Source: Nitrospira sp. (lineage in GTDB: Bacteria; Nitrospirota; Nitrospiria; Nitrospirales; Nitrospiraceae). From it: a stretch of DNA of 64,000 nucleotides. Every line of letters begins with the position of its first letter. Positions within the stretch are counted from its first letter, which is position 1. The translations under genes and the position numbers were made by a program. Of this stretch, positions 17,266 to 26,784 are shown one piece after another. The notes under the pieces are model-generated. The model was given only the letters and a program-made list of their open reading frames with translations. It was not told the DNA's origin and searched no databases. The stretch is from positions 3,052,800-3,116,799 of the forward strand of contig CP126122.1 of the NCBI GenBank assembly GCA_030123565.1, read 5' to 3'.

Positions 17266-18509
17266 TCCCAGCTATCCGGCCGGATCGGAACCTCCTCGTC
17301 TCTTTCGCGCTTTCAGCCCTGTCCCTCGTAACATATCTCTCCGCCACCGGCTGCCTCAGCACAATGGAGGCGGTCGATCCAAGGACCTTGCCGGTCGACA
17401 CAGCCTCAGCCCAACGCCTCCACAGCCACGTGGCATTTTTAGCAGCCCCTGAGCGGACAGGCAGGCGACCGGGCTCAGCGGGAAACCGTCAAGCCGCTCA
17501 ATACATCGAAGAGCAGTTTCGGGCGGTCGGCCTCCAGCCACTCCCTTCCCTCGGCGGGTATCGACAGCCGATCTCTGCCCTGATCGGCGACAACCTGATC
17601 GGCATCGTACCGGCCGCTACTCCCTCGGATGCCACCAGATGGATCCTGATCGGCGCCCACTATGACCATCTCGGCGGCCCCTACCTCGGCGCGGACGACA
17701 ACGCCTCCTCGATCGCCATCCTGATTGAAACTGCCCGGCAGATGACGCGCCTCTCCAACCACGGAATCCTCTTTGTGGCCTTCAACAGCGAGGAATCTCC
17801 TTACTTCGGAACCGCCGAAATGGGATCGCAGTTTTTCTTCCATCACCTGCCGATGGAAATCGGCAGCGCGGCCCACTTCCAGACCGTGGTCATCATGGAC
17901 CTCATGGGCGGGGTACAGTGGGAACCGCTGAAGAATTCGATCTTTGCCACCGGCGCGGAAAAAAGTCCCGGCCTGTATCGACGGGTGAAGGAAATGGTGG
18001 AACCGCCGCTCACCGTCTTACCGGTGGGGATTCATCTCGTTGAAGAAATTCCCGGTCGCGGACATAAAGCATTCAGCGATTACGATGTCTTTCGCAACCA
18101 TCGCGTGCCGTTTCTCTTCCTTTCAGCCGCTCGTACCCCCCGGTACCATACTCCACGGGATGTCGCCGGAAGCCTGCATTACGAGCGGATGGCCGCCACC
18201 GCCGCATGGCTGCGACGCCTCCTCCTCTTGATCGATCACGACGAGGCGCCCTATACGTTCGATGCCCATCGCTTGGAGTTCGCCGATGAAGTGGCGGCAT
18301 TCCGTACGATCGTCGAACAGGCGGCGCAAGAGGACAGCCTGATCCCCGGCACGTCACGATGGTCGCTGGCCAAGTTGAGAAAGGATGCGGAATGGCTGCG
18401 CACCGTCGACCATTCGTCGCCGACGCCGCAGCAGTTGGAGCGGTTGGAGCGGATCTCGATCCGTCTGCAGTGCCTGCTGGCTGATTATTCCGGCTGTTTC
18501 ATGTTCTAA
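17262..18509 (+). CDS. M28 family zinc peptidase, lipoprotein
   Basis: This 415-residue aminopeptidase-like protein has an N-terminal lipobox 'SATGC' (Cys31), so it is probably membrane-anchored in the periplasm. The M28 metal ligands are visible: His133 ('GAHYDH'), Asp145 ('GADDNASS'), Glu177/178 ('NSEES'), Asp213 and His296 ('RYHTPRD'). The start GTG overlaps the TGA of the FTR gene (GTGA), which implies translational coupling. Why a periplasmic peptidase should be coupled to a cytoplasmic redox protein is unclear. Peptide or protein substrate unknown. Confidence 0.9.
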   Translation: MIPAIRPDRNLLVSFALSALSLVTYLSATGCLSTMEAVDPRTLPVDTASAQRLHSHVAFLAAPERTGRRPGSAGNRQAAQYIEEQFRAVGLQPLPSLGGYRQPISALIGDNLIGIVPAATPSDATRWILIGAHYDHLGGPYLGADDNASSIAILIETARQMTRLSNHGILFVAFNSEESPYFGTAEMGSQFFFHHLPMEIGSAAHFQTVVIMDLMGGVQWEPLKNSIFATGAEKSPGLYRRVKEMVEPPLTVLPVGIHLVEEIPGRGHKAFSDYDVFRNHRVPFLFLSAARTPRYHTPRDVAGSLHYERMAATAAWLRRLLLLIDHDEAPYTFDAHRLEFADEVAAFRTIVEQAAQEDSLIPGTSRWSLAKLRKDAEWLRTVDHSSPTPQQLERLERISIRLQCLLADYSGCFMF

Positions 18510-18565
18510 GCCTATCCACAGCCTTTCCACCCTGAGGAAGGCCTCGCCTTCCGCTGCCGACAATG

Positions 18566-19018
18566 CTACTGCCAACCGGCTGTCTCGTACCCCTTTTCCT
18601 TGAGGCAACGTTCCACGAATGCCGCATAATCCCGCTGCGGCTCCAGCGTCTTGTAGGCCCCACCAAGAAGTCCCAACAGACCGCCGACCGCTCCTCCCGC
18701 CGCCGCGCCGATTGCAACGCCCGTGGGGCCGCCGATCAATCCGGTGGAGGCCCCCACTGCCGCCCCGCCGATGATCCCCAGCGTGGCGCCGGCGCCAGCA
18801 TTCCCGCTCCGGTTGGTTCCATGGTGCAGACCCGCACGCTCGGCCTTCAGGCTGCACAGCGCCACTTCACGCTCAGCAGTTTCCTTGCCATACAGTTGCA
18901 ATTTGGTATTGGACTTGAGGATGGGCTCGGGCCCCGCACAGGCAGCCAGACCGACCACGGTCAGGAGGATCAGGACTCTGGACGATCGGCCACGTTCATG
19001 ACACCACCACCTCGCCAT
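18566..19018 (-). CDS. Glycine-zipper lipoprotein
   Basis: This 150-residue protein starts at an ATG after a GAGAGGA site. It has a signal sequence ending in the lipobox 'LAAC' at about residue 27. The middle is dominated by a glycine-zipper run of GxxxG steps (about residues 76-122) that would insert in membrane or self-associate, as in 17-kDa surface antigens and SlyB-like outer-membrane lipoproteins. The C-terminus is polar with a single Cys. It follows the DUF167 gene by 11 bases and is probably co-transcribed with cbbQ-like and DUF167. Confidence 0.75.
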   Translation of the reverse strand: MARWWCHERGRSSRVLILLTVVGLAACAGPEPILKSNTKLQLYGKETAEREVALCSLKAERAGLHHGTNRSGNAGAGATLGIIGGAAVGASTGLIGGPTGVAIGAAAGGAVGGLLGLLGGAYKTLEPQRDYAAFVERCLKEKGYETAGWQ

Positions 19019-19029
19019 CCGTTTTCCTC

Positions 19030-19365
19030 TCATTCGATCCCAAGTCGTTCGCACACCTGCTCGACGGATCGCCCCTTCACAAACAGACGTTTTCGCCTGC
19101 CGCCCGCTCCCGCGAGAATTTCTATGGCATTGAGCGGTAGGTCACAGCGGCGGGCAAGGAATCGACACAATTCGTCATTGGCGGCCCCGTCGCTCGGCGG
19201 CGCAGCCACACGGATCTTGAGGGCGTCACCATAGAGGCCGACACATTCGGTACGGGAGGCCTTGGGCTGCACGTGCACCGAGACCGCGACCCCGCCTGGT
19301 ATCGCACGAACGGCCTGTTTCCCTGTCGTGGTGGAATTCTCTCGCGAAGTATCGGAGCTGGTCAC
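19030..19365 (-). CDS. DUF167 (YggU-like) protein
   Basis: This 111-residue protein matches the DUF167/YggU fold: 'VHVQPKASRTECVG', 'LKIRVAAPPSDGAANDEL' and 'IEILAGAGGRRKRLFVKG'. The biochemical role of the family is unknown. It starts with GTG after AGGA. It sits 47 bases after the cbbQ-like stop in a minus-strand run, and the overlap with nearby genes is minimal. Confidence 0.88.
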   Translation of the reverse strand: MTSSDTSRENSTTTGKQAVRAIPGGVAVSVHVQPKASRTECVGLYGDALKIRVAAPPSDGAANDELCRFLARRCDLPLNAIEILAGAGGRRKRLFVKGRSVEQVCERLGIE

Positions 19366-19412
19366 GAAGTTCCTGCAGAGGCAATCTCAACGCATCAAGC
19401 CGGAGAACGTGA

Positions 19413-20252
19413 TCAGAAGATCGCCTTCACGACTTCGACGATGCTGCGCAGCATATCCTGGTCGTCGGTGATCGGACGGGCGATGGCGACTTCGCAAGCC
19501 CGGTCGGCCGGAACGCCTTGCTTGATCAACGTCGCCGCATAGATCAGCAATCTGGTGCTCACGCCTTCTTCCAGCCCATGGTTCTTGAGATTCCTGACCT
19601 TCTCGGCGACCTTGACGAGCCGCTGCGCAACCTCGATGCTCACCCCGGCTTCATGCGCCACGACGCGGCTCTCGATGTCCGGCAAGGGGTAGTCGAACTC
19701 GATCGCCATGAACCGCTGCTTGGTGCTCTGTTTGAGGTCTTTCAGAATGCTCTGGTAGCCGGGGTTGTAGGAAATGACCAGCATGAAGTCTTCGACCGCT
19801 TCGATCACCTGCCCCTTCTTTTCGATCGGCAGGAGACGCCGGTGGTCGCTCAACGGATGGATGATGACGGTCGTGTCCTTCCGCGCCTCGACGATCTCGT
19901 CCAGATAGACGATGGCCCCCTGCTTGACGCCGAGGGTGAGCGGACCGTCCATCCAGACCGTCTCCTGCCCCTTCAACAGGTAACGGCCGACGAGATCGGA
20001 TGCGGTGAGGTCTTCATGACAGGCCACGGTAATGAGCGGACGGCCCAGGCGATGGGCCATGTGTTGGACGAACCGCGTTTTCCCGCAGCCCGTCGGCCCC
20101 TTGAGCATGACCGGCATGTGATTCCGGGCCGCGATCGTGAAGAGCCCGACCTCGCCCCGAACCTCGGCGTAGAAGGGTTCGCGCTCGATTCGATAGCGAT
20201 CGATTTCACGTTCCTGCCCTTTCGGAGCCGAAACAGTTCGCTCCTCGTTCAT
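19413..20252 (-). CDS. CbbQ/NirQ/NorQ-like AAA+ ATPase (MoxR class)
   Basis: This 279-residue AAA+ ATPase has Walker A GPTGCGKT (52-59), Walker B 'IVYLDEI' (about 114-120) and a sensor-1 'SYNPGYQ'. The C-terminal CbbQ_C-type region follows ('[10 protein letters not shown]...[13 protein letters not shown]'). Such proteins form hexamers and work with a VWA partner (CbbO/NorD) to activate Rubisco or NO reductase. The window holds the partner-type gene but no Rubisco or nor genes. The ATG was chosen by alignment with the family; extra in-frame sequence exists upstream. Confidence 0.92.
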   Translation of the reverse strand: MNEERTVSAPKGQEREIDRYRIEREPFYAEVRGEVGLFTIAARNHMPVMLKGPTGCGKTRFVQHMAHRLGRPLITVACHEDLTASDLVGRYLLKGQETVWMDGPLTLGVKQGAIVYLDEIVEARKDTTVIIHPLSDHRRLLPIEKKGQVIEAVEDFMLVISYNPGYQSILKDLKQSTKQRFMAIEFDYPLPDIESRVVAHEAGVSIEVAQRLVKVAEKVRNLKNHGLEEGVSTRLLIYAATLIKQGVPADRACEVAIARPITDDQDMLRSIVEVVKAIF

Positions 20253-20373
20253 TCCGTTATCCCTGTTCTGTTGTGAACGGCCTGTACAAGTCGCCACGAT
20301 AAACGGAAACGAACCGGAAGTTCAAGCTGCCGGCCCGGCATACACGAGTGCCCCTTCATCCGCCCTCCACCCT

Positions 20374-23300
20374 TCACGCGACTTTCGAGCCGTCGAGCAC
20401 TTCGCGAACCTTCTGGGCGAGGGTACTGGGGGTGAAGGGTTTTTGCAGGAACGAATGTTCGGTATCGACACCGCCTTTTGAAAAGGCAGGGTGGTCCGGG
20501 TAACCGGACATGTAGAGCACCTTGACCTCCGGACGCACCGTGGCCAGTTTTTCGGCGACTTCCGGACCGCTCATTTGCGGCATCACCACGTCGGTGAGCA
20601 GCAAGTGGATCGGACCCAGATGTTTGGCGCCGGTCAAGAGCGCTTCGATCCCATGCCGTGCCTCCAACACCGTATACCCGTGCAACCGGAGTGTTTCATT
20701 CACCAGCCGGCGAACACCAGGTTCGTCTTCCACCAGCAAGACCGTTTCCCGCCCCTTGATCGGATCACCCCCGGCTGCCACCGACTCGGTTCCCTGGGCG
20801 GCCCCATCCACCCGCGGGAAGAAAATCTTGAAAGTCGCTCCACGACCAGGCTTGCTCTCCACCTCGATAAACCCGCCGCTCTGCTTGACGATCCCGTAGA
20901 CGGTCGACAGCCCGAGCCCCGTGCCCTTCCCCTTTTCTTTGGTGGTGAAAAACGGCTCGAAGATATGCGACTGTGTCTCTTCGTCCATACCGTGGCCCGT
21001 ATCGCGCACGACCAGCGCGATATAGGAGCCGGGCTCGGCTCCCATCGGTGGGCGGTTTCTCCGGTTCCCGAACTGCACATTGCTGGTTTCCACGGTCAGC
21101 CGGCCGCCGCTCGGCATGGCATCGCGGGCATTCACCGCCAGATTCATGATCACCTGCTCCACCTGACCGGGATCGGCCTTTAGTTGCCCCACGTCAGGGT
21201 CCAGGACCGTACAGAGCTCGACGATGTCCTCGCCCAACAGGCGCCGCAACATCCCTTCCATATTGTGGATGACGGCATTGAGGTCCAACACCTTAGGGGC
21301 GATGAATTGTCGGCGGCTGAACGCCAGCAATTGCCCGGTGAGGCCGGAGGCGCGATCGGCCGCCTTCTTCACTTCCTCCAGTTCCTTCCGGAACCCATCG
21401 GTCGGTGCCAAACGACTCAAGACCAATTCGCTATACCCGCGAATGACGGTCAACATGTTGTTGAAATCGTGGGCGACCCCGCCGGCCAGTCGTCCGACGG
21501 CCTCCATCTTCTGAGATTGTTGGAGCTGGACTTCCGTACACCGGAGCGCGTCCTCGGCCCGTGCCCGCTCGCCGAACTGTCCGATCTTGAGGCCCACGTC
21601 GGCCACCATTTTCAACAACTGTTCATCCGGCTCCTTGATCTCACGCCGGAACAGCTCGATGACCCCTTCGACCTCGGTGCCGACCCGAACGGGAAATCCG
21701 AACGCGCCGTGTAATCCCACTTTCGCGGCAGTGTCGGCGCGGGGAAAATTCGACTCCTGAGCCACATCCATGATCCAGGTCGGCTGTCCGCCCTGCCAGA
21801 TACGTCCCGGGAGCCCCTTGCCGAGGGCAAACGCATGTTGCCACGTGGCCAGGACAAACTCTTCCGCATTCAAACCGGGCGATTGCCAGACTTCGAGACA
21901 ACGCAGCACGCTCCCCTGGCGATCCAGCCGCCAGAACACGCCCAATTCCCATTCCAAACTTTCACAAATCGCCTGCAGGATCTTGGGGCCGGCCTCTTCC
22001 AACGTGCGGGACTCCGCCAGCACCCGCGTCACGGCATACTGCGACGCCAACTGACGTTCCGTGCGTTTCCGGGCGGTGATATCCCGCACGAACGCGCTGA
22101 AGATATAGGCGTCGCCGAGTCTGGCGGGGGAAATGGTGATTTCGACGGGAAATTCGTGGCCGTCACGATGGCAGGCCAGCATTTCGATCCGACGGTTGAG
22201 GATCGCACCCTCTCCCGTCTCCAAGAAATGGCGCAAGCCCTGCTCATGCGCCTCTCGATCGCGGGGAGGAATCACCGTCTCCGATACACGGTGGCCGAGG
22301 GCTTCCTCCCGCTGCCATCCGAAAATGTTGGCCGCCTGGGCGTTCCAATCCGTAATGATGCCGGCCGCATCCATGGAGATGACGGCATCCAGCGCCGTAT
22401 CGACGATGACGCGGTTTCGTTCCTGGCTTTGCAGCAGTGCCGCCTCCGCCGCGCGAGCCCATTCACTTTCCTGTTGCGCCTGTCGATACTCACGGCGCAA
22501 CTGCCCGGTGGCCCACAACAGCAACCCCACCATCGGAAGCCATACCACCACTCCGGCAATCCCCAACTTCCACATCATGGCTCGGATCGGCAACAGAATG
22601 ACGTCGCGATCCATCCGCAGGAGAATCGTCCACTGAAAACCGGGATAGTCGTTGTATCCCTTTGTCCGGGCATACCCCGTGACTACCGGCACGTGCCGTC
22701 GCGCATGTTCTTCCTCGACATAGCCGGGCTTACCGGTCCCGCTCAACACCGCCGACGGCAGGCCGGCCTGCTTCAGATTGACCCGGTCGATGCCGGAGAG
22801 GGTCGAGTCCACGAAGATGACACCTTCTTTGGTCAAAAACTGATACTCGAAGGGTCCTCCAGCTCCATTGCTCTGTTGAATCTCACGTATTGTTTCAGTG
22901 AGCACCTCTTCGAGCCTCTGCAGCCCGATGCGGGTCGTGACGACACCGAGGAACTCGCCCTTGGCGCCGACGATCGGAGAGGTAAAGGCGATCGATTCGA
23001 TCTTACGATTCGGTTCATGTGTTTCGACTTCATCGACCCGCACCGCACCGGTCTGCCGCACCCCTTCGAACCACCCGCTCCGACCGTAATCCTGACCGAT
23101 GATGGACTGGTCCGTCGCCGCAACCATGCGTCCCTGGCTATCCGTCACGCCCAACCAGAGATAGACGGGGGCATAGGTGCTTTTCATCCATTTCAGGTAT
23201 TCGCTGATCGATCTCTTGTCGAGAGGTTGCCCCGAAAGCGCACGGGCCAGCATGCGCACATCGCCATGGCGCTCGAACAGCAACCGGTCCAGTTTGTCCG

Positions 23301-23475
23301 CGATTTCGGATGCCGCCAACGTCAGGTTTTCTCCGGTCGCCTCGACCATCCGCACCTCGATCGATCGGAGCATCACCACTCCGATGACGAAGGCCACGAT
23401 GGTCATACCGACGATTAAGAGAGGCAGCCAGGGGTACGAACGTCGCGCAGAACTTGCGGGGGGCGAGGGGGGCAT
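20374..23475 (-). CDS. Hybrid sensor histidine kinase (Cache-PAS-GAF-HisKA-HATPase-REC)
   Basis: This 1033-residue membrane kinase has TM1 at about 16-36 and a periplasmic dCache-like sensor to about 300. A second TM lies near 315-335. Then come a PAS domain (about 355-475, 'GWQREEALGH'), a GAF domain (about 495-640), the phospho-acceptor box 'GGVAHDFNNML', HATPase ('NLAVNARDAMP', 'DTGHGMD', 'GKGTGLGLS') and a C-terminal receiver (about 905-1030, 'LLLTDVVMP' with the acceptor Asp and 'LQKPF' Lys). The start ATG lies two bases after the stop of the YkgJ-DUF2156 gene, so the two are co-expressed. The signal sensed is unknown. Confidence 0.92.
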   Translation of the reverse strand: MPPSPPASSARRSYPWLPLLIVGMTIVAFVIGVVMLRSIEVRMVEATGENLTLAASEIADKLDRLLFERHGDVRMLARALSGQPLDKRSISEYLKWMKSTYAPVYLWLGVTDSQGRMVAATDQSIIGQDYGRSGWFEGVRQTGAVRVDEVETHEPNRKIESIAFTSPIVGAKGEFLGVVTTRIGLQRLEEVLTETIREIQQSNGAGGPFEYQFLTKEGVIFVDSTLSGIDRVNLKQAGLPSAVLSGTGKPGYVEEEHARRHVPVVTGYARTKGYNDYPGFQWTILLRMDRDVILLPIRAMMWKLGIAGVVVWLPMVGLLLWATGQLRREYRQAQQESEWARAAEAALLQSQERNRVIVDTALDAVISMDAAGIITDWNAQAANIFGWQREEALGHRVSETVIPPRDREAHEQGLRHFLETGEGAILNRRIEMLACHRDGHEFPVEITISPARLGDAYIFSAFVRDITARKRTERQLASQYAVTRVLAESRTLEEAGPKILQAICESLEWELGVFWRLDRQGSVLRCLEVWQSPGLNAEEFVLATWQHAFALGKGLPGRIWQGGQPTWIMDVAQESNFPRADTAAKVGLHGAFGFPVRVGTEVEGVIELFRREIKEPDEQLLKMVADVGLKIGQFGERARAEDALRCTEVQLQQSQKMEAVGRLAGGVAHDFNNMLTVIRGYSELVLSRLAPTDGFRKELEEVKKAADRASGLTGQLLAFSRRQFIAPKVLDLNAVIHNMEGMLRRLLGEDIVELCTVLDPDVGQLKADPGQVEQVIMNLAVNARDAMPSGGRLTVETSNVQFGNRRNRPPMGAEPGSYIALVVRDTGHGMDEETQSHIFEPFFTTKEKGKGTGLGLSTVYGIVKQSGGFIEVESKPGRGATFKIFFPRVDGAAQGTESVAAGGDPIKGRETVLLVEDEPGVRRLVNETLRLHGYTVLEARHGIEALLTGAKHLGPIHLLLTDVVMPQMSGPEVAEKLATVRPEVKVLYMSGYPDHPAFSKGGVDTEHSFLQKPFTPSTLAQKVREVLDGSKVA

Positions 23476-23477
23476 GG

Positions 23478-24995
23478 TCAGGACTCCGTCACTATGTAGT
23501 TCGGCAACAATCGCGCGGGACGGTACCACCGTTTGGAGCGGGCCAAAGTCGGCAGGCCGGAATCATCCATCGTATTGATCCAGCATGCCCCTTTGGCGCG
23601 GGCTTGGCGACAGAATTCACGAAAGACAAAGGGGGCCAGCCCCGCGATCGTCCGATCGGCCGCTTCCAACAAGACGCAGAACACCGATCGGTTCAACCAC
23701 AGCCCCATCGTATAGGCGCGGATGCGACCGCCCACTCGGACCACGGCTCCGGTGAGTCCAAGCTCATGGGCATCGGCCAAGGCCCTCTCATGCGCACCGG
23801 CGGCATCCTGTAACAATGCATGCGCCCAGTCATCGGCACCGGCCTGCTGTTTCTGTTCGCTCCATTCATGAAACAGACTGAGGCAAGCCGTTCGATCGCG
23901 CTGGTCGTAGGCTTCCAACGTTCCGCCCTGTTCCCGCATGAACCGGTTGCAGGCCGCCCGTTGCGACCGATAGGAATCACCGGTTAAGTCGGTCAGGTCG
24001 GCCGCATCGTAGAGATAGTCGGAATCCTTGGCAGCCACCCGATAGCCCAACGCGCAGATCTCAGCGACAGAAGCTTCCGGTACGTTTTCCACCCGCGTCA
24101 CCGAGGACGCGCCGTTGCGTTCCCGCATGAAGCGAAAAGCGGCGGCCAACGGCGGCCCGAGCGGCCCGGCCCCTAACGGCGGCAAGACCATGAACAGACC
24201 ATCGGGCGATTCGGCAAACAGGCAGAGGTGGTGGTGGAGTTCGGCCCACGAATAGGTCAACCGATGCCGCCAGATGTAATGGTAGGCGAACGAAGCAGCC
24301 GCGAGGGGCGCCTCGCGATAGCCGGCAGTGACAGCCAGGGCCGCCTCCACGCGCCCTCGGTCCTCAAGGGTGAGGGGTCGGGTGGTGATCGGCGCCTTAC
24401 CCTGCCGTACCAGCTCAGTCACCCGGTCGAGGGACCGCAACGGGATGACATCCTCTTGAAATCGTCCGATGAGCCTGGGATAACACGCGATGACGGCGGC
24501 CCTGGCATCCTGCTCGATCCATTGCGCGATCTCCTCCGCCGCCTGGTGGATGATCGGTGAGGTCTGGTCCCGCATGTAAGGACATTTACTGTCCCACCCG
24601 AGCAGGACATGGGTATGTGCCGCATCCCACATCAATGCGAAGGGGTACAGCCGGCAGTCCAGGGGACGGACGTCATAGATCCGGCACCGCGAGGTCGCAC
24701 TGTCGAACGCCGGACAGACGTAGCCCTCACCCACCGGATTCGGCACCAGATCGATTTGTGTCCCTTCTGCCTGTGAAAAGTGTTCCGGCGCAAGGCCTGC
24801 CGCAATCGCCGCGTCGATTTCCTCCGCCGTGAAAAACGGCCGCAAGAAACTGTCTCGCTCAGGAAACCGGCAACAGACCTCACAGTGCAGGCAGGTTGCG
24901 CTCGGAACGATTTGTAGGGGAGAGCCTGCCATGGATCGCGAGCGAGTCGTTAGGGAGACTGGAACGAATGTGCTCGTCATGAGATGTGCGCGCAT
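23478..24995 (-). CDS. YkgJ-type cysteine cluster domain fused to DUF2156 (LPG_synthase_C)
   Basis: This 505-residue protein has two parts. Residues 35-42 hold CLHCEVCC, and later 'YVCPAF', 'RCRIYDVRPLDCRLYPF' complete the YkgJ/CxxCxxCC domain that chelates Zn or Fe-S. From about residue 220 the DUF2156/phosphatidylglycerol lysyltransferase-like GNAT fold begins ('SFAYHYIWRHRLTYSWAEL', 'DSDYLYD', a C-terminal 'AKGACWIN' and 'RWYRPARLLPNY'). No membrane helices are present, unlike MprF. Proposed role: transfer of an aminoacyl or acyl group, with a metal-binding accessory domain. Two ATG codons (24995, 24980) and one at 24932 are possible starts; none has a strong ribosome-binding site. Confidence 0.82.
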   Translation of the reverse strand: MRAHLMTSTFVPVSLTTRSRSMAGSPLQIVPSATCLHCEVCCRFPERDSFLRPFFTAEEIDAAIAAGLAPEHFSQAEGTQIDLVPNPVGEGYVCPAFDSATSRCRIYDVRPLDCRLYPFALMWDAAHTHVLLGWDSKCPYMRDQTSPIIHQAAEEIAQWIEQDARAAVIACYPRLIGRFQEDVIPLRSLDRVTELVRQGKAPITTRPLTLEDRGRVEAALAVTAGYREAPLAAASFAYHYIWRHRLTYSWAELHHHLCLFAESPDGLFMVLPPLGAGPLGPPLAAAFRFMRERNGASSVTRVENVPEASVAEICALGYRVAAKDSDYLYDAADLTDLTGDSYRSQRAACNRFMREQGGTLEAYDQRDRTACLSLFHEWSEQKQQAGADDWAHALLQDAAGAHERALADAHELGLTGAVVRVGGRIRAYTMGLWLNRSVFCVLLEAADRTIAGLAPFVFREFCRQARAKGACWINTMDDSGLPTLARSKRWYRPARLLPNYIVTES

Positions 24996-25009
24996 TGTAG
25001 CACTATCAG

Positions 25010-26710
25010 GTGGAGCGTCCTACTGTTCGAGTATTTTCTCCCTCTCGTCCGACTTCGCGAGGGACTGTGGCCGGAGGAACTCTGCGCTCCACCGACTTGT
25101 ACCGGCGCAAGGGGCCATGGTACGATTTGCTCCACCTCGAATCCAACCGCGCGTGTGGTGCATGCGATTGCGCTGCGAGCCTCGAGGACATTGTATTGGC
25201 ACTTGCACAACATCCACGTGAGCCGTTGAGCTCCGACGAAGCCCGCCGACGTTGTCTCGCAATCCGTGATGACCTAGTTCGCGCCGGAGTCTACGGCCCT
25301 GCCGAGGCGGGAGGCGGGAGGGCATCAACTGCCGCTGACGGCCTGCCGCCACGGTTCCGCCTGGCGCCGAAAGCCTTTCCACTTGCCCCCTCCGAGGTCG
25401 CCTTCTTTCAAGAGTTGGGACAGACCCTCCTGGCTTTCTACAGGGCCTTGAACCGCCTCTATCAGGACAGCACCCGTGGGATCCAGCCAGGGTGGGTCGC
25501 CGCCTATCTCGACCAAGGCAAACCGGAATCACTGGTCACCTACAGCCGGATGAACCGCTTTCGCCATCTCATTCCCGGCATCATTCGACCTGATGTGATT
25601 CCCACCGCCGACGGCATGGTTATCACGGAGCTGGATTCCGTTCCCGGCGGGATCGGCCTGACCGGCTGCTTGACCCGCGCCTATGACGAACAGGCAACCT
25701 TCGACAATCAAACGCCGGACCGGCAGGCTCCACATTCCCCCTTGATCGCCGGTCGTGACGGCATGTTGCAGGGATTCGCCGCCATGTTGCATACCCAGCA
25801 AGGCGAGCAGGAGGGATGTCTCGCGATCGTCGTGTCCGATGAAGCGAAAGAATACCGACCTGAAATGGAATGGATGGCCCAACGTCTGCGGGAGATCGGC
25901 TGTGACGCCTATTGCGTCGAACCGCGGGCCCTGCATTTCTCGGAAGAAGGCCTGTTCCTCGAAGGACCGGCGGGCCGGCGGACCGTCGGGCTGATCTATC
26001 GTTTTTTTGAACTCTTCGACCTGAAGAACATCCCCAAATCAGAACTCGTCATGTATGCCGCCAAAAAGGGACTGGTCACCGTCACGCCGCCGTACAAGCC
26101 CGCCCTCGAAGAGAAACTGGCGTTCGCCCTGTTCCACCATCCGGAACTCGCCCCCTTCTGGGAGCAGACCCTGGGCCCCGAGGCGAACGCGACGCTGCAA
26201 CGATTGCTGCCTCGCACCTGGATCCTCGATCCGCAGCCCGTCCCCCCGACGGCGGTCATCCCGCACCTCACGATCGGCGGGCGAGCGGTCTCGGACTTTC
26301 GCCGCCTGGCCCAGACCACACAGAAGGAACGGCAACTGGTGCTCAAACCGTCGGGATTTTCGGAACTGGCCTGGGGCAGTCGCGGCGTGTCCATCGGTCA
26401 TGACCTGCCGCAAATCGAGTGGGCCGCGGCCTTGGAACAGGCCCTCCAGGCCTTTCCGACGACCCCCTACGTGCTGCAGGAATTCCACAAGGGCCGCCTG
26501 TTCGAGTCCTCCTATCTCGACGATCGAACCGATACGGTGGTGTCGATGTCCGGCAGGGTCCGCCTCTCGCCCTATTATTTCGTCGTCGGCGACAAGGCAG
26601 AACTCGGCGGAATCCTCGCCACCCTCTGCCCGGCGAACAAGAAAATCATCCACGGCATGGTCGATGCTATCATGGCTCCCTGCGCGATGGCGCCGAGCGC
26701 CCATTCGTGA
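25010..26710 (+). CDS. ATP-grasp-like protein (circularly permuted type), function unknown
   Basis: This protein has up to 566 residues. Its C-terminal third contains 'LVLKPSGFSELAWGSRGVSIG', an aromatic 'IEW', then 'PYVLQEFHKGRLFES'. This order resembles circularly permuted ATP-grasp enzymes, which join acids and amines. Earlier blocks ('MVITELDSVPGGIGLTG', 'SRMNRFRHLIPGI') are also well formed. I do not recognise a named family. The start is uncertain: GTG at 25010 lies only 14 bases from the divergent gene's ATG; a GTG at 25067 or a TTG at about 25195 would leave room for promoters. It heads a plus-strand run that includes a glutaredoxin-like gene and kamA. Confidence 0.65.
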   Translation: MERPTVRVFSPSRPTSRGTVAGGTLRSTDLYRRKGPWYDLLHLESNRACGACDCAASLEDIVLALAQHPREPLSSDEARRRCLAIRDDLVRAGVYGPAEAGGGRASTAADGLPPRFRLAPKAFPLAPSEVAFFQELGQTLLAFYRALNRLYQDSTRGIQPGWVAAYLDQGKPESLVTYSRMNRFRHLIPGIIRPDVIPTADGMVITELDSVPGGIGLTGCLTRAYDEQATFDNQTPDRQAPHSPLIAGRDGMLQGFAAMLHTQQGEQEGCLAIVVSDEAKEYRPEMEWMAQRLREIGCDAYCVEPRALHFSEEGLFLEGPAGRRTVGLIYRFFELFDLKNIPKSELVMYAAKKGLVTVTPPYKPALEEKLAFALFHHPELAPFWEQTLGPEANATLQRLLPRTWILDPQPVPPTAVIPHLTIGGRAVSDFRRLAQTTQKERQLVLKPSGFSELAWGSRGVSIGHDLPQIEWAAALEQALQAFPTTPYVLQEFHKGRLFESSYLDDRTDTVVSMSGRVRLSPYYFVVGDKAELGGILATLCPANKKIIHGMVDAIMAPCAMAPSAHS

Positions 26711-26784
26711 GGTGACCTGATGGGCGGAACATCACCATCGGACGATACGCGCATGACCCGTCGCCCTTGTTCAACGGAGAGACA

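Noticed and set aside
13652-20252. Interpretation of the CbbQ/CbbO-like pair as a Rubisco cluster
   Set aside because: No Rubisco or carboxysome gene is present in the window, so this role cannot be claimed.
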